Part shown: in pieces, positions 17,814 to 26,178 of the stretch
Layout of the letters: every line of letters starts with the position of its first letter
How positions within the stretch are numbered: the first letter of the stretch is position 1
NCBI RefSeq assembly: GCF_001632805.1
Contig: NZ_CP007220.1
Coordinates: 248,001 to 312,000 of the forward strand
DNA from: Mycobacteroides chelonae CCUG 47445
GTDB lineage: Bacteria > Actinomycetota > Actinomycetes > Mycobacteriales > Mycobacteriaceae
Length of the DNA: 64,000 nt
Direction of reading: 5' to 3'
Program-made: the position numbers and the translations under genes
The notes under the pieces: generated by a model
Database searches by the model: none
Told to the model about the DNA's origin: nothing
Seen by the model: the letters and a program-made list of their open reading frames with translations, nothing else

Positions 17814-19264
17814 TGGGCAACAGACCTGGCTAGACGTTCCTCGACGCGATCCTGCACCACGGACATCACCATGCAGACCACCCAGTAATAGATGCCTGCG
17901 GTCAGATAGAGCGTGAAGAACTGGAAGGTGGGGGCTGCGGCAACCTGCGCCGTGCGCATCACATCGGTCACCAGGATTGCCGATGCCAGCGAGGTGTCCT
18001 TCACCAGAGAGATCAGCGTGTTGGACAACGGGGGCACCGCGACCCGACTGGCCTGCGGAATGACGATGCGCCATAACGTGGTGCGGTAACTCATGCCCAG
18101 GCTTGAGGCAGCCTCCCATTGCCCGCGGGGGATGCTCAGGATGGACGACCGGATGATCTCGGCGGCGTAGCCGCCCACGTTGAGGCTGAAAGCGATGACC
18201 GCGGCGGGAAACGGACTGATCTTCACCCCGAATTCGGGCAGCGCGAAGAAGATCAGAAACAACTGAAGCAGCAGCGGGGTCCCCCGGATGATCGAGATGT
18301 AGATGCGGGCAAGACCGGAGAGCACCCGGCGATCGGACATGCGGGCCAGCGCCACCCCGAGGGCGATGACCAGCCCGATCGTAAAGCTGATGGCGGTCAG
18401 CGGAAGGGTGACCGTGAGCATGGCCCGCGCCATCGGCCACAGGTTGTGCAGGACCAGTTGGGTGTTGGATCTTCCTTCGCCAGGGTCACCCTGGGCTGCT
18501 TGTGATTTCGTGCCGCTGGCCGTCCCGCTTACGTTGGCCTTGAGATACTTCTCGGAGATGCGGGTCAGTGTGCCGTCGGCTGACAATTGATCCAGCGCCT
18601 TGTTCAGCTCGGGCAGTAGACCGCTGTTCTTGCGGGCCGCGAACCCCTGCTCGCTGCGTTCACCGGTGCTCCCGGCGATCTTCACCGCGGGGTCACCGGT
18701 GCTGGCCAGGTAGGCGTAGACCGCGATGCTGTCGTTGACCACGACATCGACCCGGCCCTGGCTCAACAGCGTGATGGATTGGGTGAAGCCCTCGACGGCC
18801 TCCACCCGGGCGCCGGCGTCGCGGGCGATCTGGGACCAGTTGCTCGTGGCATTCTCGGCTGCCACCTTGCCGCGGATATCGGCGAGGCTGTGAATGGTGT
18901 TGTCGTTGGCCCGGGTGACGATCACCCCTTCGCCCACCGCATACGGCGTGGACAGGTCGTACTTGGCCTTACGTTCCGGGGTGATGGTCACCTGATTGGC
19001 CACCACGTCGAACCGCTCGGCGTCCAACCCGGCGAAGATCGCGTCCCACGGTATCTCGACGAACTCCACGGGTCGGCCAAGTTTCTCGCCGACGGCGCGA
19101 GCGACATCCACGTCGTATCCGGTCAGCTCCCCGGTGCGCTCATCGTGGAAACTGAATGGCGCGTAGACGCCCTCGGTGCCGACCCGCAGCGATTCCTGTG
19201 CCTGGCCTCCGCACCCGGCTACTGCCAGCAGTGTTAGAAGTGCGAGCGCGAGGGCACGAAACAC
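17810..19264 (-). CDS. Fused amino-acid ABC binding protein and permease
   Basis: One 484-residue chain joins two subunits that are usually separate. Residues 1-245 form a periplasmic binding protein with a lipobox (AVAGC), the GVYAPFSF and YDVDVARAVGEKLGRP motifs of the polar amino-acid family. Residues about 270-484 form a HisM/GlnP-type permease with the EAA loop AAEIIRSSILSIPRGQWEAASSLG. The lipid-anchored domain would hang outside the membrane, tethered to its channel. No ATPase gene is adjacent, so it must use one encoded elsewhere. Substrate is probably glutamine, glutamate or arginine. Confidence 0.88.
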   Translation of the reverse strand: MFRALALALLTLLAVAGCGGQAQESLRVGTEGVYAPFSFHDERTGELTGYDVDVARAVGEKLGRPVEFVEIPWDAIFAGLDAERFDVVANQVTITPERKAKYDLSTPYAVGEGVIVTRANDNTIHSLADIRGKVAAENATSNWSQIARDAGARVEAVEGFTQSITLLSQGRVDVVVNDSIAVYAYLASTGDPAVKIAGSTGERSEQGFAARKNSGLLPELNKALDQLSADGTLTRISEKYLKANVSGTASGTKSQAAQGDPGEGRSNTQLVLHNLWPMARAMLTVTLPLTAISFTIGLVIALGVALARMSDRRVLSGLARIYISIIRGTPLLLQLFLIFFALPEFGVKISPFPAAVIAFSLNVGGYAAEIIRSSILSIPRGQWEAASSLGMSYRTTLWRIVIPQASRVAVPPLSNTLISLVKDTSLASAILVTDVMRTAQVAAAPTFQFFTLYLTAGIYYWVVCMVMSVVQDRVEERLARSVAH

Positions 19265-19308
19265 CGCGGGAGGCTAACACAGTTCCGGTGTAGGGAGGCT
19301 GCTTCGGA

Positions 19309-20184
19309 TCAGCCCGGGTATATCCACGGGTCGTGTGGGATGCGCCGCGCGTCGAACTGTCCCAGTAGTTCCGCGGCACTGGCGGCCTGGTATCCGAGTG
19401 AGTCGCATATCAAATCGAAGGTCCGCTGCGCACCCAGATCGGCGACGGTCACCGCGCCATCGCGTTTGGCCAGCCGCGCGCCCCTGGTGTTCAAAACCAG
19501 CGGAACATGGGCGTACGCCGGCACCGGGTAGCCCAGCAGCGCAGCAAGGTAGGCCTGGCGGGGCGCGGAGGTCAGCAGATCATCGCCGCGCACCACCTGA
19601 TCGATGCCCTGGGCGTGGTCGTCGATCACCACCGCGACGTTGTAGGCGATCACACCGTCGCCGCGGCGTACCACGAAATCGTCTACCAGGCCGGTGTATT
19701 CACCATGTAGCGCATCCTGCACGGTGACGGCAGAGCTCTCCGCGCGTAGTCGAAGTGCGGGTGGGCGTTCGGAGCGGGCCACGCGGCGCTGTGCGCGCTG
19801 AGATTCCGAGAGGTTTCGGCAGGTGCCCGGGTATGCGCCGGGTGGCGAGTGTGGTGCCGTGGGCGCCTGGGCGATATCTTTTCTGCTGCAATAACATTCG
19901 TATAGTTGACCGCGAGATTGCAGTTCCGCCAACACCGCGTCGTAGGCGGTGTTTCGATCCGACTGCCAGACCACGGGTACATCCCACTCCAGACCGATCG
20001 CGGCGAGGTCGGCCAGTTGGCGCTGCGCCACGGTGGAGCTGGTACGGGTGTCCAGGTCTTCCACCCGCATGAGGAACCTGCGGCCGGTCGAGCGTGCCAG
20101 TAACCACGCCAACAATGCCGTGCGCAGGTTGCCTATGTGTAGGTCACCGGAAGGGCTCGGCGCGAATCGTCCGGCGCCGATCAC
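19309..20184 (-). CDS. gluQ: Glutamyl-Q tRNA(Asp) synthetase
   Basis: A 291-residue truncated glutamyl-tRNA synthetase paralogue. It has the catalytic core but no anticodon-binding domain. The HIGH equivalent is in FAPSPSGDLHIGNLRTA, and the KMSKS equivalent is RLAKRDG. A CYCSR-type cysteine pair and a later CRNL cysteine mark the zinc site. The family attaches glutamate to the queuosine base of tRNA-Asp rather than to the tRNA 3' end. GTG start overlaps the ligC stop by 4 bp, so it is read from the ligC transcript. Confidence 0.9.
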   Translation of the reverse strand: MIGAGRFAPSPSGDLHIGNLRTALLAWLLARSTGRRFLMRVEDLDTRTSSTVAQRQLADLAAIGLEWDVPVVWQSDRNTAYDAVLAELQSRGQLYECYCSRKDIAQAPTAPHSPPGAYPGTCRNLSESQRAQRRVARSERPPALRLRAESSAVTVQDALHGEYTGLVDDFVVRRGDGVIAYNVAVVIDDHAQGIDQVVRGDDLLTSAPRQAYLAALLGYPVPAYAHVPLVLNTRGARLAKRDGAVTVADLGAQRTFDLICDSLGYQAASAAELLGQFDARRIPHDPWIYPG

Positions 20185-21251
20185 ACCAGGCCCGGAACAA
20201 TCTCGTTGAGACTAAACGCAACTGGCCGTTCGAGCTGTTCATAGGTGCAGGAAGACGGATCGCGATCCGGGCGCCAGCGGTTGAATTGGGCGGTGTGGCG
20301 AAACCGCACGCCCTCCATGTGGTCATAGCGGACCTCCACCACCCGTTCGGGGCGCAGCGCGACAAACGAGAGGTCCTTGCCGGCATTCCAGCGTGAGCCG
20401 GCGTTCTTCTGCGGAGTGCGTTCACCGGCCTGATGAGCCGCCCAGTTCCAGGGGTGATCCTCCAGGGCAGTGACGAGCGGTTGCAGCTCGTGGAAGAGCC
20501 GCTTGCGTTCGGCCATCGGAAACGCGCCGATCACACCGACCGAGGCCAACACACCGTCGTCCTGGTACAGGCCGAGCAGCAGCGATCCGATGGCGTCATC
20601 ACCGGACTTGTGCACCCGATATCCGGCCACCACGCAATCGGCGGTGCGCTCGGGTTTGATCTTGAACATCACCCGTTTGTCGGGCTGGTAGGCGATCGCC
20701 AGTGGTTTCGCGATGAGGCCGTCGGTTCCGGCACCCTCGAACTCCTCGAACCAGCGCTGTGCCGTGTCGGGATCGGTGGTGGCGGGGGTGAGATGAATCG
20801 AGGTGCCGGCCCCGGACAGCGCATCCGTCAGGGCGGCACGGCGCTCGCTGAACGGTCGTCCGGTGAAGTCCTCGTCACCCAGCGCGAGCAGGTCGAAAGC
20901 GATGAATGAGGCGGGCGTCTGCTCAGCCAGCAGCCGCACCCGGGAATCGGCCGGATGAATCCGCTGCTGCAGCGCCTCGAAGTCCAGCCCGGATTCGGTG
21001 GCGATCACGATCTCCCCGTCGACAACGCACCGCGGCGGCAGCTCGGCCAGCACGGCTGCCACCAGCTCCGGGAAGTACCGGGTTAGCGGCTTTTCGTTGC
21101 GACTGCCCAGCTCCACCTCGTTGCCGTCGCGAAAGACGATCGACCTGAACCCATCCCACTTGGGCTCGTATGACGCGTCGGCCGGGATTTTCGCGACAGG
21201 TTTCGCAAGCATTGGCGCGATAGGAGGAATGACGGGCAGGTCCATTCCCAT
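20181..21251 (-). CDS. ligC: ATP-dependent DNA ligase C
   Basis: A 356-residue nucleotidyltransferase/OB-fold ligase. The adenylated lysine is in the EPKWDGFR motif near residue 30, followed by VVDGEIVI, the EGTDGLIAKP-like motif (AGTDGLIAKPL) and MFKIKPERTADCVV. It seals nicks, and in mycobacteria acts with Prim-PolC in short-gap base-excision repair. It matches M. tuberculosis Rv3731. Start is the ATG at 21251 or an in-frame ATG at 21245. A longer frame upstream runs inside the divergent polymerase gene and is rejected. Its start codon directly abuts that of the neighbour. Confidence 0.92.
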   Translation of the reverse strand: MGMDLPVIPPIAPMLAKPVAKIPADASYEPKWDGFRSIVFRDGNEVELGSRNEKPLTRYFPELVAAVLAELPPRCVVDGEIVIATESGLDFEALQQRIHPADSRVRLLAEQTPASFIAFDLLALGDEDFTGRPFSERRAALTDALSGAGTSIHLTPATTDPDTAQRWFEEFEGAGTDGLIAKPLAIAYQPDKRVMFKIKPERTADCVVAGYRVHKSGDDAIGSLLLGLYQDDGVLASVGVIGAFPMAERKRLFHELQPLVTALEDHPWNWAAHQAGERTPQKNAGSRWNAGKDLSFVALRPERVVEVRYDHMEGVRFRHTAQFNRWRPDRDPSSCTYEQLERPVAFSLNEIVPGLV

Positions 21252-22292
21252 ATGATGACGGTAATGCCCACGCCCGCCGAGGAACTGGATGTCGACGGCA
21301 TCGCCGTCCGGCTGAGCAACCCTGACAAGGTGTACTTCCCTCAGTTGGGGGCTGATGGCGGCACCAAGCGGCATCTCGCCGAGTACTACCGCACGGTCGC
21401 GCTCGGCCCGATGATGAACGCGGTGCGGGAGCGTCCCACGCATCTGCAGCGCTTCCCCGACGGCATCGATGGCGAGGAGATCTACCAAAAGCGCCTGCCC
21501 AAGCACTATCCGGATTACCTGGACAGCTGTGAGGTGACGTTTCCGTCCGGCCGCACCGCCGAGGTCCTGCGGGTGACCACGCCCGCCGCGATCGTGTGGG
21601 CGGCGCAGATGGGCACGGTGACGTTGCATCCGTGGCAGGTGCGATATCCCGATCTTGACCACCCGGACGAGCTGCGTATCGATTTGGACCCGCAGCCGGG
21701 TACCGGATTCGACGAAGCCAAGTCGGTGGCGCTTGATGTGCTGCGTCCACTACTGGATGAGCTGGGGTTTGTCGCCTATCCGAAAACTTCCGGCGGCCGC
21801 GGCATCCATATCTATCTGCGCATCGAGACCCGCTGGGATTTCATCGAGGTGCGCCGTGCCGGAATCGCGCTGGCCCGTGAGGTGGAACGGCGCGCACCCC
21901 GGCAGGTGACAACCTCGTGGTGGAAGGAAGAACGCGGCGAGCGCATCTTCATCGACTTCAATCAGAACGCGCGTGATCGCACCATGGCATCGGCCTACTC
22001 GGTGCGGCGCACGCCGATCGCCACCGTTTCCACGCCGTTGACGTGGGAAGAACTCGCCGACGCCGAGCCCGACGACTTCACCATCGCGACCGTGCCCGAC
22101 CTGCTCCGGAAACGTCCGGACCCCATGTCGGATATGGATGATGCGCCGCAGTCCATCGAGCCGCTGCTTGAGATGGTAGAACGGGACGAGGCAAACGGAC
22201 TGGGCGATATGCCCTACCCGCCGAACTACCCGAAGATGCCGGGAGAACCGAAACGCGTTCAGCCGTCCCGGGATACCGATAGGAAGCAGTAG
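21252..22292 (+). CDS. Prim-PolC, LigD-type primase-polymerase
   Basis: A 346-residue archaeo-eukaryotic primase superfamily polymerase, as in the LigD polymerase domain. It has the metal-binding DLDPQPG (DxD) motif and the SGGRGIHIYL motif, with the conserved histidine. The opening LSNPDKVYFP is typical of the family. It fills one- to few-base gaps with ribonucleotides; the M. tuberculosis equivalent is Rv3730c, next to ligC. ATG at 21252, 21255 or 21264 are all in frame. The stop overlaps the GTG of the glycosyltransferase gene. Confidence 0.9.
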   Translation: MMTVMPTPAEELDVDGIAVRLSNPDKVYFPQLGADGGTKRHLAEYYRTVALGPMMNAVRERPTHLQRFPDGIDGEEIYQKRLPKHYPDYLDSCEVTFPSGRTAEVLRVTTPAAIVWAAQMGTVTLHPWQVRYPDLDHPDELRIDLDPQPGTGFDEAKSVALDVLRPLLDELGFVAYPKTSGGRGIHIYLRIETRWDFIEVRRAGIALAREVERRAPRQVTTSWWKEERGERIFIDFNQNARDRTMASAYSVRRTPIATVSTPLTWEELADAEPDDFTIATVPDLLRKRPDPMSDMDDAPQSIEPLLEMVERDEANGLGDMPYPPNYPKMPGEPKRVQPSRDTDRKQ

Positions 22293-23548
22293 TGACGGTC
22301 CGCAGGATGTTGTGGCGGGCGGCTGGCCTGTGGCTGGCGGTCGGCGTGGTGGCGGTGCTGCTACAGCATTGGCTGATACCGCTGAACGCCCCGAACAGCT
22401 TCGGACTGTTCAGCAATGGTGGCGATCTGATGACCTACCGGTTCGGGGGTCTGCGGGTTCTGCACGGTGAGCCGTTGTATGCCACAGAGATTCCGGATGC
22501 CGGATGGTTCACGTACACCCCGTTCGCAGGATTACTCTTCGCCCCTCTGGGTTTCGTGCCGTTGGGGACGGCGAAGGTTATCTGGTTCCTGGTGAATCTG
22601 GGGGCGCTGTTCGCCATCATCTGGCGGTGCTGGCGGGTTCTTGGATTCTCGGCCGATGGTCCGTTGGCTGTCGCATGTGTGGGAATGAACTTGGTGGCCT
22701 GGGATATTCAGCCAGTCCATGGAACCTTGTGGCAGGGGCAGGTCAATCTCGTGCTGGCCGCGCTCATCATCTGGGATCTCACGAGGCCGGCGGGTGCGCG
22801 GTGGCGTGGTTGGTCGGTGGGTGTGGCCTCGGGGGTCAAACTCACGGCTATCATTTTCGTTCCTTACCTGCTGATCTCCCGGCAGTGGCGGGCGGCGGTG
22901 ACGGCCATGGTCACGGCGGTGGGTACCGTGGTGCTGGGATGGATTGTGCTGCCTTCGGATTCGTCCGATTACTGGCTGGGTGCGGTGCGTACCACCGGCC
23001 ACATCGGCTCCCTGGACCATCCTGCCAATGCATCGATAGGTGGTGCACTGTCGAATATCTATGCACCGCAATCGATGCCGACGTGGTTGTGGGTGCTGCT
23101 CGCGGGCGGAGCCGCGCTGCTGGGAATGGCCGCCGCCCGCAGAGCACACGGAGACGGGCGGGAGCTACTGGCCGTCACGGTCGTCGGCATGGTCGGCTGT
23201 GTGGTGTCTCCGTTGGCATGGGGCCATCACTGGGTGTGGACGGTGCCGTTGATGGTGTTGTTGGTGAACCAGATCCTGATCACTCGTGGTGCCCAGCGGT
23301 GGCGGTGGGCGGCGGTGACGGGTGTGATCGCGGCGATCGTGTCTATGTGGTGGTACCTGGTGCTGTACGTCCGCGCGATGCGGATAAACCCCGATTTCGG
23401 GTCCTATATCACCGCGTGGGACGCCGTGATCGCACAGATGTCGCGTGGTGAAAGAGTTTTCGACTCGGCCTTCTTTCCGTTGCTGTTCCTTGCGGTGGCC
23501 ATTTGGATACTGGCAACGCGATCTCGTCCTGCCGGTACCGTGCAGTAA
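22292..23548 (+). CDS. GT87-family (DUF2029) polyprenol-dependent mannosyltransferase
   Basis: A 418-residue polytopic membrane protein of the GT-C type, with about ten hydrophobic segments. The first large external loop carries an acidic GGDLMTYRFGG motif, the usual catalytic site of the family. The FTYTPFAGLLFAPL segment is a DUF2029 hallmark. In mycobacteria these enzymes add alpha-1,2 mannose to PIM, LM or LAM using polyprenyl-phosphomannose. Which product this one serves is not clear. GTG start overlaps the Prim-PolC stop. Confidence 0.85.
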   Translation: MTVRRMLWRAAGLWLAVGVVAVLLQHWLIPLNAPNSFGLFSNGGDLMTYRFGGLRVLHGEPLYATEIPDAGWFTYTPFAGLLFAPLGFVPLGTAKVIWFLVNLGALFAIIWRCWRVLGFSADGPLAVACVGMNLVAWDIQPVHGTLWQGQVNLVLAALIIWDLTRPAGARWRGWSVGVASGVKLTAIIFVPYLLISRQWRAAVTAMVTAVGTVVLGWIVLPSDSSDYWLGAVRTTGHIGSLDHPANASIGGALSNIYAPQSMPTWLWVLLAGGAALLGMAAARRAHGDGRELLAVTVVGMVGCVVSPLAWGHHWVWTVPLMVLLVNQILITRGAQRWRWAAVTGVIAAIVSMWWYLVLYVRAMRINPDFGSYITAWDAVIAQMSRGERVFDSAFFPLLFLAVAIWILATRSRPAGTVQ

Positions 23549-24054
23549 TGAAACGTTGGGCCGTGGCCTGTGCCGTAGCGCTTTTCGCGGTGGGCGGCTG
23601 CTCGGCCTGGGACGAGCCCAAGTCCACCCAGACCTCGTACACGCCGCAAAAGACTGGAGCGTCGCCGATCCGCTACGACTCCGAACCCTTGGAGCAGCGT
23701 TTCTCGAAATTGCCGCAGCCGGTGACCGGTGAGTGGGTCCAGGGCTTCTTCGGCGACGAGCCCCTGCCCGGTCCGAACACCACGTATTGGGTGGACGCCA
23801 TCATCGAAATGCCGCCCCAGCAGTTGGCCGCGTACGTGGCACCCTTCCGCTCCAGCATGGTCCTGGCCACCAGGCCACGTCTGTGGAAGACACTCGATGC
23901 GGGTGTGCCGTCCTCCGCGCAGTTCGAACGCAGCGATGAGCTTGATCGAATGTTGTCCACCAACACCGCGAAGGGCGGATGGGAGGTCAAAGCGTTCGCG
24001 CCTAGGGACGGTTCGGTGCTCGTCTTGTCCGCCCAAGGGAAGGACGCGATCTAG
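23548..24054 (+). CDS. Putative lipoprotein
   Basis: 168 residues with a signal peptide and lipobox ending VGGC at about residue 18. The mature part is mixed alpha/beta and contains IIEMPPQQLAAYVAPF and a C-terminal VKAFAPRDGSVLVLSAQ. No family is recognised. The ATG overlaps the stop of the glycosyltransferase (TAATG), suggesting co-translation and perhaps a shared role in envelope glycan assembly. It ends 4 bases inside the convergent membrane-protein gene. Confidence 0.7.
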   Translation: MKRWAVACAVALFAVGGCSAWDEPKSTQTSYTPQKTGASPIRYDSEPLEQRFSKLPQPVTGEWVQGFFGDEPLPGPNTTYWVDAIIEMPPQQLAAYVAPFRSSMVLATRPRLWKTLDAGVPSSAQFERSDELDRMLSTNTAKGGWEVKAFAPRDGSVLVLSAQGKDAI

Positions 24055-24740
24055 GACCTGCGGGTGCGACGGTTCCGTAGACCGCGTGCCGGTTCGAGCG
24101 CTTCCCCGTCCTCGATGTCCGGGGTGGCTTCGGTGTCCTCGGTGGTCTCGGTGTCCTGAGTGGCAGCGTCGGCTGCCTCGTCAACCGCAGACTCCTCGGC
24201 AGGGGGTTCGTCGGCGTTGGCGGTCTCGTCCGTGTCCAGTGTGGGCTCGGTGACCTCGGTGGGCTTCTTCTTGGCCGGACGGGGCTTGCGTTCCTTTTCC
24301 GGGCTTTCGGCCACGAATGCCAGGTGATAGGCCGCGAAGGCCAGGATTCCGATCGCCCCGGCCGCGCCGTACGCACCGAACTCCCAGATGCCGAACCGAT
24401 CCAGGCTCAACCAGATCTCGGCGGTCGCCGTACCGATGATCAGCGCCCCGGCCAGGAAATGGCCGATGAAGGCCGCCGCGCGCAGTGTGAGCGCGAGCTG
24501 CGGTGTCGCGAACTCGGGCCGGCGGGTCTGTCGCCACCGGATCAGGGCGGGGACACCGGCGGCCGCCAGCAGTACCCCGGCGAGGATGCGCAGCCCGGTA
24601 CCTAAGGCGTGACTGGTGGCCCCGTTCAGTTCGGGCCAGCGGGGCAGCACGAAAAAGAAAAAAAGCAGTCCCGCGATCAAGGAGAGAGCGGCATGGCTGC
24701 TGGTCAGAACGATGGTCGCCGTCCGGCGTCCGGCAGCCAT
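24051..24740 (-). CDS. Membrane protein with acidic C-terminal tail
   Basis: A 229-residue protein with four hydrophobic helices in its first 145 residues. An abrupt highly charged cytoplasmic tail follows: a Lys/Arg/Pro segment (KERKPRPAKKKP), then about 60 residues rich in Glu, Asp, Thr and Ala, ending in RNRRTRRS. The ATG at 24740 is fixed by an AGGAGG site six bases upstream. A longer frame runs into tRNA-Ser and is rejected. Function unknown. Confidence 0.75.
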   Translation of the reverse strand: MAAGRRTATIVLTSSHAALSLIAGLLFFFFVLPRWPELNGATSHALGTGLRILAGVLLAAAGVPALIRWRQTRRPEFATPQLALTLRAAAFIGHFLAGALIIGTATAEIWLSLDRFGIWEFGAYGAAGAIGILAFAAYHLAFVAESPEKERKPRPAKKKPTEVTEPTLDTDETANADEPPAEESAVDEAADAATQDTETTEDTEATPDIEDGEALEPARGLRNRRTRRS

Positions 24741-24765
24741 TGCCCTCCTTGATGCGGTCCTGCAG

Positions 24766-24854
24766 TGGCGGAGGATAGGGGATTTGAACCCCTGAGGGCT
24801 ATTAACCCAACCCGCGTTCCAGGCGAGCGCCATAGGCCACTAGGCGAATCCTCC
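24766..24854 (-). tRNA. serT: tRNA-Ser(GGA), with encoded CCA
   Basis: Minus-strand class II tRNA. The 5' GGAGGAT stem (24854 down) pairs with ATCCTCC (24776-24770), followed by G and encoded CCA (24768-24766). Anticodon GGA lies in a long-arm serine tRNA, with T-loop GTTCAAAT. It decodes UCU/UCC. It stands at the edge of the accessory region that follows. The symbol is a guess. Confidence 0.95.
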
Positions 24855-24859
24855 GTCGG

Positions 24860-26041
24860 TCATGGTAGCGGACTGCGCTGGGTGCCTATGTCCACCGTCG
24901 TCTTGACCGGCCCCGATGCATTCCGTCGTGAGCTCGCGACGAGCACTGCTCCGCCGATCAGCGCCGCCACCAGCACCCCGAGCAGGGGCCGGAATCCGAG
25001 GGCATGGGCGAGGTAGGGCGCAGCGCTGGCGCCGAGAAAAACCGTGAAGCCGTACAGGGCGGTACCGGCACCGCGCCGGGGCGCCGCCCGATCGCCGAAC
25101 ATGGTGACCATCGCCGTCGATGCGATGGCGATACCGGCGACGAAGATATTGCTGCCCACGATGATGACGGGAACGGAGTCGGCCCCCAGGGCTTCCACCG
25201 CAAGGCCGACGGCGGCCAGCGAGTACCCGACCAACGCACCGGTTTCGGTGCCGACCTTGCCCACCCACGAGCCGACGAACGGGGCGACCAGCATCCCGGG
25301 AATGCCTGCCAGTCGAATGGTGGTGCCCATGGATTCAGGCAAGTGCAACGCATCCACCAACTGGGTCGCCAGGCTGGTGTACATCGCCACGAACGACAAC
25401 ATCAGCACGAACACCGCGGCCAGCGGTACCGCGATGTCTCGGCGGGTGAGTAGACGGGCTTGCGCGGCGAAACCGGATACCACCCGTGCCGAGGGATCGC
25501 CGCTGCTCTGCTCCCGCATGACGAACGCCAGCGGTAGGACATTCAGCGCGAGTCCGGCCGCACCGACCCAGAAGACCCATTGCCAGCCCCACGTGTGGGT
25601 GATAAGGGATGCCATCACCTGCCCGAGCACCCCGGCCATCAGATACGCGGTAGATACCGCACCGATCGCGGTCGTTGCCGTTCGGCGGGGCAGCGCCTCT
25701 CCGAGGTAGCTCAGCGCGGACGGAGAAAACGCGCCACCCGCAAAACCCTGCAGCACGCGGATCAATCCGAGCAGCACAGGTGTGGGGGCCCACGGCACCA
25801 GAAGGGTGAGCAAGGCCATCACCGGCACCCCGGCGATCAGCACACGTCGACGTCCGAACCGATCGGTGACGGGACCAAACAGCAGGAATCCGGCCGCGTA
25901 ACCGAAGAGAGCCGAGGACAGGGCGGGCGTCATGTCGTGCCCGCCGTAGGACGCCGATACGGCATCGTGGATCGGAATCCACACGTAGAGCTGCATGGTG
26001 ACCTGTAGCGCGCACAGCACGATCAGGACAACCCGCGTCAT
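24860..26041 (-). CDS. MFS transporter
   Basis: A 393-residue major facilitator with about 12 hydrophobic segments. Motif A between helices 2 and 3 is GPVTDRFGRRRVLI, and helix 4 contains RVLQGFAGGAFSPSALSYLGE, as in drug/proton antiporters. It resembles arabinose-efflux-like exporters (AraJ/YdhP type). ATG at 26041 chosen because the longer frame has a cysteine-rich non-membrane leader that overlaps the next promoter. It starts five bases from the 3' side of tRNA-Ser. A drug or metabolite export role is possible. Confidence 0.85.
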   Translation of the reverse strand: MTRVVLIVLCALQVTMQLYVWIPIHDAVSASYGGHDMTPALSSALFGYAAGFLLFGPVTDRFGRRRVLIAGVPVMALLTLLVPWAPTPVLLGLIRVLQGFAGGAFSPSALSYLGEALPRRTATTAIGAVSTAYLMAGVLGQVMASLITHTWGWQWVFWVGAAGLALNVLPLAFVMREQSSGDPSARVVSGFAAQARLLTRRDIAVPLAAVFVLMLSFVAMYTSLATQLVDALHLPESMGTTIRLAGIPGMLVAPFVGSWVGKVGTETGALVGYSLAAVGLAVEALGADSVPVIIVGSNIFVAGIAIASTAMVTMFGDRAAPRRGAGTALYGFTVFLGASAAPYLAHALGFRPLLGVLVAALIGGAVLVASSRRNASGPVKTTVDIGTQRSPLP

Positions 26042-26178
26042 TTCTGCACTATTTGTCGGGCGGGGGTTCACCGGCAACCACCATCGGCATTGTCCGTCAC
26101 GTCCAGGATTCGGCGATTCCCAGCAATTCTCCAGAATGCGCGGAACCTTCTTACAGGAAGGGCACCGACAATCATGGC

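Noticed and set aside
20181..21662. Extended N-terminus of LigC (493 residues)
   Set aside because: The extra 137 residues lie wholly inside Prim-PolC on the other strand and lack ligase-family sequence.
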